From: Clostridium collagenovorans DSM 3089
GTDB lineage: Bacteria > Bacillota > Clostridia > Clostridiales > Clostridiaceae
DNA length: 64,000 nt
Reading direction: 5' to 3'
NCBI RefSeq assembly: GCF_900130005.1
Contig: NZ_FQXP01000003.1
Location: forward strand, 186,001 to 250,000
The notes below the pieces were generated by a model. That model was not told where the DNA came from. It searched no databases and worked only from the letters and a program-made list of their open reading frames with translations. Both the position numbers and the translations under genes were made by a program. Shown in pieces: positions 60,524 to 64,000 of the stretch. The number at the start of each line of letters is the position of its first letter. Position 1 is the stretch's first letter.

Positions 60524-60979
60524 ATGATGTCAACAATAACTCCAGAGAGAGTAAATCATTTAAAAGAAATTTTAAAAGAAAGAGGATGTAAATTAACTCC
60601 TCAAAGAAGAGCTATTCTAAATGGAATAATAGATAAAGATGGTGACCATTTAACTGTAGAAGAGTTATATGATGTGGTCAAAACGAACTGTCCAGAATTA
60701 GGATTAGCAACTGTATATAGAACTGTTCAATTATTTGAAGAGATAGGTCTTATATGTAAATTAGATTTAGATGATGGATGTAGCAGATATGAATTAGTAA
60801 ATGAGGATGAGGAACATCAACATCATCATTTAATATGCAATAACTGTGGAAAGGTCATAGAAGTTGAAGGGGACTTGCTAGAAGACCTTGAGAAAAGCAT
60901 TGAAGATAAATATCTTTTTAAGATTTTAAACCATAGTGTAAAATTTTATGGTTTATGTGATGAATGTAGAAAAAAGTAA
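60524..60979 (+). CDS. fur: Fur-family transcriptional regulator
   Basis: 151 aa metalloregulator. The N-terminal winged helix has CKLTPQRRAILNGII and GLATVYRTVQLFEEIGLI. The C-terminal domain has HQHHHLICNNCGKVIEVEG and FYGLCDECRKK, with both CxxC structural zinc pairs. It could be Fur (iron) or PerR (peroxide); I do not separate them from sequence. The ATG pair at 60524/60527 follows AGAGAGG; the upstream in-frame start at 60488 has no SD. Its C-terminal half has a stand-alone relative at 2381. Confidence 0.92.
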   Translation: MMSTITPERVNHLKEILKERGCKLTPQRRAILNGIIDKDGDHLTVEELYDVVKTNCPELGLATVYRTVQLFEEIGLICKLDLDDGCSRYELVNEDEEHQHHHLICNNCGKVIEVEGDLLEDLEKSIEDKYLFKILNHSVKFYGLCDECRKK

Positions 60980-61034
60980 GGGGGTAACACCTTTAACTTA
61001 TAATATATAAATATAAAAAAAGGAGGGTAGAACT

Positions 61035-62702
61035 TTGAGACGAGATAAAGATAAATTAAAAATTATTCCTTTTGGGGGCTTTAATGAGATCGGAAAAAAT
61101 TTAACTGCTTTTGAATATAAAAATGAAATTGTAGTTATAGATTGTGGTCTTAAGTTCCCAGATGATGAGATGTTGGGTATTGATGTAGTTATACCTGATG
61201 TATCTTATTTAGTTAAGAATGCGGATAAAGTAAAGGGAATCTTTTTAACTCATGGACATGAGGACCATATAGGAGCATTACCATATGTGTTAAGACAATT
61301 AAATGTTCCGGTATATGGCACAAGGCTTACTATTGGTATGGTTGAATCAAAATTAAAAGAACATGGGTTATTAAGTTCAGTGGAGTTAAGATGTGTAAGC
61401 GCTAAGGATATAGTTAAGTTAGATAACTTATCTGTGGAGTTCATTAAAACTAGTCACAGTATAGCTGATTCAGTAGCAATTGCAATTCATACTCCAATTG
61501 GTATAGTACTTCATACAGGGGACTTCAAAATTGATTTTACACCTATTGATGGATGTGCAGCGGATTTAGCAAGATTTGCAGAATTAGGTAAGCAAGGAGT
61601 TACTGTAATGCTTGCAGAAAGTACTAATGTGGAAAGACCAGGATATACAATGTCAGAGAGCACTGTAGGAGAGGCATTCCAAAGTATTTTCTTGAAGGCA
61701 GAAGGAAGAATAATAGTAGCTACATTTGCTTCTAATATTCATAGAATACAACAGATTTTTACTGCTGCTAATAAGTTCGGTAGAAAGGTTGCAGTTTCAG
61801 GAAGAAGTATGGAAAATATAGTGGGAGTTGCCTTAGAGTTAGGATACCTAAAAGCAGAAGAAGGTATGCTTATAGATATAGATGAACTTGACAAATATCC
61901 AGAGGATCAGATAGTTATTATTACTACAGGAAGTCAAGGAGAACCTATGTCAGCTCTTTCAAGAATGGCTGCTTCAGAACACAGAAAGGTTAATATAATT
62001 AAAGGCGATATGGTAATTATATCAGCATCACCTATACCAGGAAACGAAAAATTAGTTTCTAAGGTAATTAATCAGTTGTTTAAAAAAGGCGCAGAGGTTA
62101 TATATGAGGCTTTGGCTGATGTCCATGTTTCAGGGCATGCATGTCAAGAGGAATTAAAATTAATGCATACTTTAGTTAAACCAAAATTCTTTATTCCTGT
62201 TCATGGAGAATATAGACATCTAAAACAACATGGTGAATTAGCTATGAAATTAGGAATGGATGAAGAAAATATAATTTTAGCTGATAATGGTGATGTTATA
62301 GAAGTTACTCGTGATAGCATTAAGAAAAATGGTGCTGTTATATCAGGTCAAGTTTTTGTTGATGGACTTGGCGTTGGAGATGTAGGTAATATTGTTTTAA
62401 GAGATAGAAAACATTTATCACAAGATGGTATACTTACAGTGGTTGTAACTATTGAAAAGCAAACAGGAAAAGTTGTAGCTGGTCCTGATATTATATCAAG
62501 AGGATTCGTTTATGTAAGAGAATCTGAAGATTTAATAGATGAAGCTAAGAACCAAGTAAGAAATGTATTAAAAGATTGTGAAAATAAAAAAATAAAAGAA
62601 TGGGCAACTATAAAGTCCAGTGTAAAAGATGTTTTAAGAAACTTCCTTTACGAAAAAACAAAACGAAACCCTATGATATTACCTATAATTGTAGAAGTAT
62701 AA
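61035..62702 (+). CDS. rnj: Ribonuclease J
   Basis: 555 aa beta-CASP metallo-beta-lactamase nuclease with 5'-3' exo- and endonuclease activity in mRNA decay and rRNA maturation. FLTHGHEDHIGALPYVL holds the HxHxDH metal site; HTGDFKIDFTPIDG, SASPIPGNEKLVSKVINQLF and HVSGHACQEELKLM are also family features, then FFIPVHGEYRH. The start is TTG 61035 after AGGAGG. A terminator follows. Confidence 0.95.
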   Translation: MRRDKDKLKIIPFGGFNEIGKNLTAFEYKNEIVVIDCGLKFPDDEMLGIDVVIPDVSYLVKNADKVKGIFLTHGHEDHIGALPYVLRQLNVPVYGTRLTIGMVESKLKEHGLLSSVELRCVSAKDIVKLDNLSVEFIKTSHSIADSVAIAIHTPIGIVLHTGDFKIDFTPIDGCAADLARFAELGKQGVTVMLAESTNVERPGYTMSESTVGEAFQSIFLKAEGRIIVATFASNIHRIQQIFTAANKFGRKVAVSGRSMENIVGVALELGYLKAEEGMLIDIDELDKYPEDQIVIITTGSQGEPMSALSRMAASEHRKVNIIKGDMVIISASPIPGNEKLVSKVINQLFKKGAEVIYEALADVHVSGHACQEELKLMHTLVKPKFFIPVHGEYRHLKQHGELAMKLGMDEENIILADNGDVIEVTRDSIKKNGAVISGQVFVDGLGVGDVGNIVLRDRKHLSQDGILTVVVTIEKQTGKVVAGPDIISRGFVYVRESEDLIDEAKNQVRNVLKDCENKKIKEWATIKSSVKDVLRNFLYEKTKRNPMILPIIVEV

Positions 62703-62711
62703 TTAAGAATT

Positions 62712-62741
62712 TAGCCCCCATATAAGTTATGGGGGTTTTAA
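62712..62741 (+). terminator. Terminator of the RNase J gene
   Basis: CCCCCATA, short loop, TTATGGGGG, then TTTT. Confidence 0.85.
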
Positions 62742-62760
62742 GATTAAAATGAAAGCTTTA

Positions 62761-62834
62761 TTGACTTTTTATACACATGCTATTAGAATTATATAAGGTT
62801 GATTTAAATTGGGTGCCGAAGTATCCAATTTTTT
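62761..62834 (+). promoter_or_regulatory. typA promoter with a terminator-like leader hairpin
   Basis: TTGACT 62761-62766, 17 bp, TAGAAT 62784-62789. About 18 nt into the leader, AAATTGG and CCAATTT form a 7-bp stem around a 12-nt loop (62806-62831), followed by T run. This looks like a small attenuator before the SD GGAGGAG. Confidence 0.55.
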
Positions 62835-62881
62835 GTTGTATAGAGTACTTATGCGAAATAGTACCGACACGGAGGAGAAAT

Positions 62882-64000
62882 ATGAGTTTATTTAAAAGAG
62901 AAGATATAAGAAACATTGCTATTATAGCCCACGTAGACCACGGTAAGACAACACTAGTGGATGCGCTATTAAAACAAAGCCATGTTTTTAGAGAAAACGA
63001 AGTAATTGACGAGAGAGTAATGGATTCTAATGATCTAGAAAAAGAAAGAGGAATCACTATTCTTTCAAAAAATACAGCACTTACATACAAGGATGTTAAA
63101 ATTAACGTTATCGATACGCCAGGCCATGCGGACTTTGGTGGAGAAGTAGAACGTGTACTTAAAATGGTAGATAGTGTTCTTTTAGTTGTAGATGCTTATG
63201 AAGGAGCAATGCCACAAACTAAATTTGTACTTAAAAAAGCTTTAGAGCTACACTTAAAACCTATAGTTGTAATAAATAAAATAGATAAACCTAATGGAAG
63301 ACCTACAGAAGTAATAGATGAGGTGTTTGACCTATTTGTTGAGTTAGGTGCAAATGATGAGCAATTAGATTTCCCAATCGTTTATTGCTCAGCAAGAGAT
63401 GCATATGCAATGTCTGAAGTAGATGAAGAAAATGATGATATGGTTCCATTATTTGAAACTATATTAAGCAGAGTTAATCCACCAGAAGGATATATAGATG
63501 AGCCAACTCAATTATTAATATCAAGCTTAGACTACAATAACTTTGTAGGTAAAATTGGTATTGGTAAAGTTGAAAGAGGAGTAATTAAGAAAAACCAACA
63601 GGTTGCCTTAATGAGAAGAGATGGAAGCGTAAAAAATGTTAAAATCTCAAACTTATATGTTTATAATGGCTTAAAAAGAGAAGAAACTGAAGAAGCTAAA
63701 CTAGGTGATATAGTAGCTGTTTCAGGTATTCCAGATATAAATATTGGAGAAACTTTAGCAGATGCAAGTTGTCCAGAAGCTCTACCATTCGTAGAAATTG
63801 ATGAGCCAACATTAAGCATGAACTTCATAGTAAACAACTCACCATTCGCAGGTAAAGAGGGAGAGTTTGTAACATCAAGACACTTAAGAGATAGACTTGC
63901 TAAAGAATTAGAAACTAACGTAAGTTTAAAAGTTGAAGAAACTGATTCAGCTGACTGTTTCAAAGTAAGCGGAAGAGGAGAACTTCACTTATCTATCTTA
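62882..64000 (+). CDS. typA: TypA/BipA translational GTPase (3' end outside window)
   Basis: The frame is open from ATG 62882 to the last base, 373 codons of roughly 610. G1 AHVDHGKTT, the switch region LEKERGITI, G3 DTPGHADFGGEV and G4 NKIDKP are all present, followed by a domain-II barrel (ISSLDYNNFVGKIGIGKVERG) and the start of domain III (GRGELHLSIL). TypA/BipA binds the ribosome and helps assembly and stress growth. GGAGGAG lies before the ATG. Confidence 0.96.
   Translation, partial: MSLFKREDIRNIAIIAHVDHGKTTLVDALLKQSHVFRENEVIDERVMDSNDLEKERGITILSKNTALTYKDVKINVIDTPGHADFGGEVERVLKMVDSVLLVVDAYEGAMPQTKFVLKKALELHLKPIVVINKIDKPNGRPTEVIDEVFDLFVELGANDEQLDFPIVYCSARDAYAMSEVDEENDDMVPLFETILSRVNPPEGYIDEPTQLLISSLDYNNFVGKIGIGKVERGVIKKNQQVALMRRDGSVKNVKISNLYVYNGLKREETEEAKLGDIVAVSGIPDINIGETLADASCPEALPFVEIDEPTLSMNFIVNNSPFAGKEGEFVTSRHLRDRLAKELETNVSLKVEETDSADCFKVSGRGELHLSIL

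Noticed and set aside
1..64000. Prophage, insertion sequence, integrative element, tRNA or rRNA genes
   Set aside because: I found no transposase, integrase, phage structural gene, tRNA T-loop consensus or rRNA stretch while reading both strands.

Overview
The window looks like chromosomal DNA from a low-GC, Gram-positive, anaerobic, spore-forming member of Clostridium sensu stricto. The support is very AT-rich DNA, strong AGGAGG-type ribosome binding sites, T-box and PyrR leaders, anaerobe proteins (rubrerythrin, citrate lyase, radical-SAM BioB), a PdaA-type spore cortex deacetylase, and the firmicute block alaS-ireB-ruvX-DUF1292-fur-rnjA-typA. I cannot fix the species from sequence alone. 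I see no rRNA, tRNA, prophage, insertion sequence or CRISPR array. Gene ends are cut at both edges: citF on the left and typA on the right.

Layout. 1-1203: end of citF. 1558-3589: four metal-protein genes (Mrp ATPase, a stand-alone Fur C-terminal domain, DUF134 regulator, CopZ-like 2Fe-2S protein). 3812-7503: BirA-controlled bioY-bioB-bioD-bioA, the late biotin pathway plus the biotin importer. 7902-9788: O-antigen-ligase-like polymerase/ligase and a small membrane protein. 9923-11285: leader peptide and cca. 11411-12931 (minus): YfcC-family transporter behind ARG boxes. 13448-14978: PyrR attenuator and an atypical DAACS symporter. 15104-17322: T-box and thrS. 17623-19275: patatin lipase and a DtxR/MntR-type regulator, divergent from feoA and feoB (19410-22128). 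22640-25921: peroxidase, rubrerythrin, DEAD helicase and PAP2 phosphatase.

25952-31192 is a run of small and poorly characterised genes: a Cys-rich protein, a 55-aa protein, pdaA, a Sel1-repeat protein with a 52-aa partner, an alkyladenine glycosylase, an ArsC-like protein and a signal peptidase. 31521-47515 is mostly housekeeping and transport: three MATE pumps, an HD protein, an aminopeptidase, manA, ung, a nucleoside transporter, and a DUF4358-AlgI-DHHW acetylation set. 47802-49345 is an orphan trpB on the minus strand behind a Trp T-box with two terminators. 49554-54651 holds rarA and the iron-sulfur operon iscR-iscS-iscU-mnmA-iscU2. 54837-64000 holds a PRC-barrel protein and a PerM-type permease, then alaS through typA.

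Regulation is unusually readable: BirA operator, PyrR attenuator, two T-boxes, ARG boxes, a probable IscR site, and a perfect inverted repeat before feoA. Two groups of intergenic repeats are present: a ~104-bp MITE-like element in four copies, and long-looped ~70-105-bp terminator-like hairpins. The most interesting items are the PyrR-controlled symporter with altered substrate residues, the stand-alone Fur metal domain, and the single-sensor, double-terminator T-box before trpB. Three small genes (52 aa, 55 aa, and a 15-codon leader) are easy to miss.
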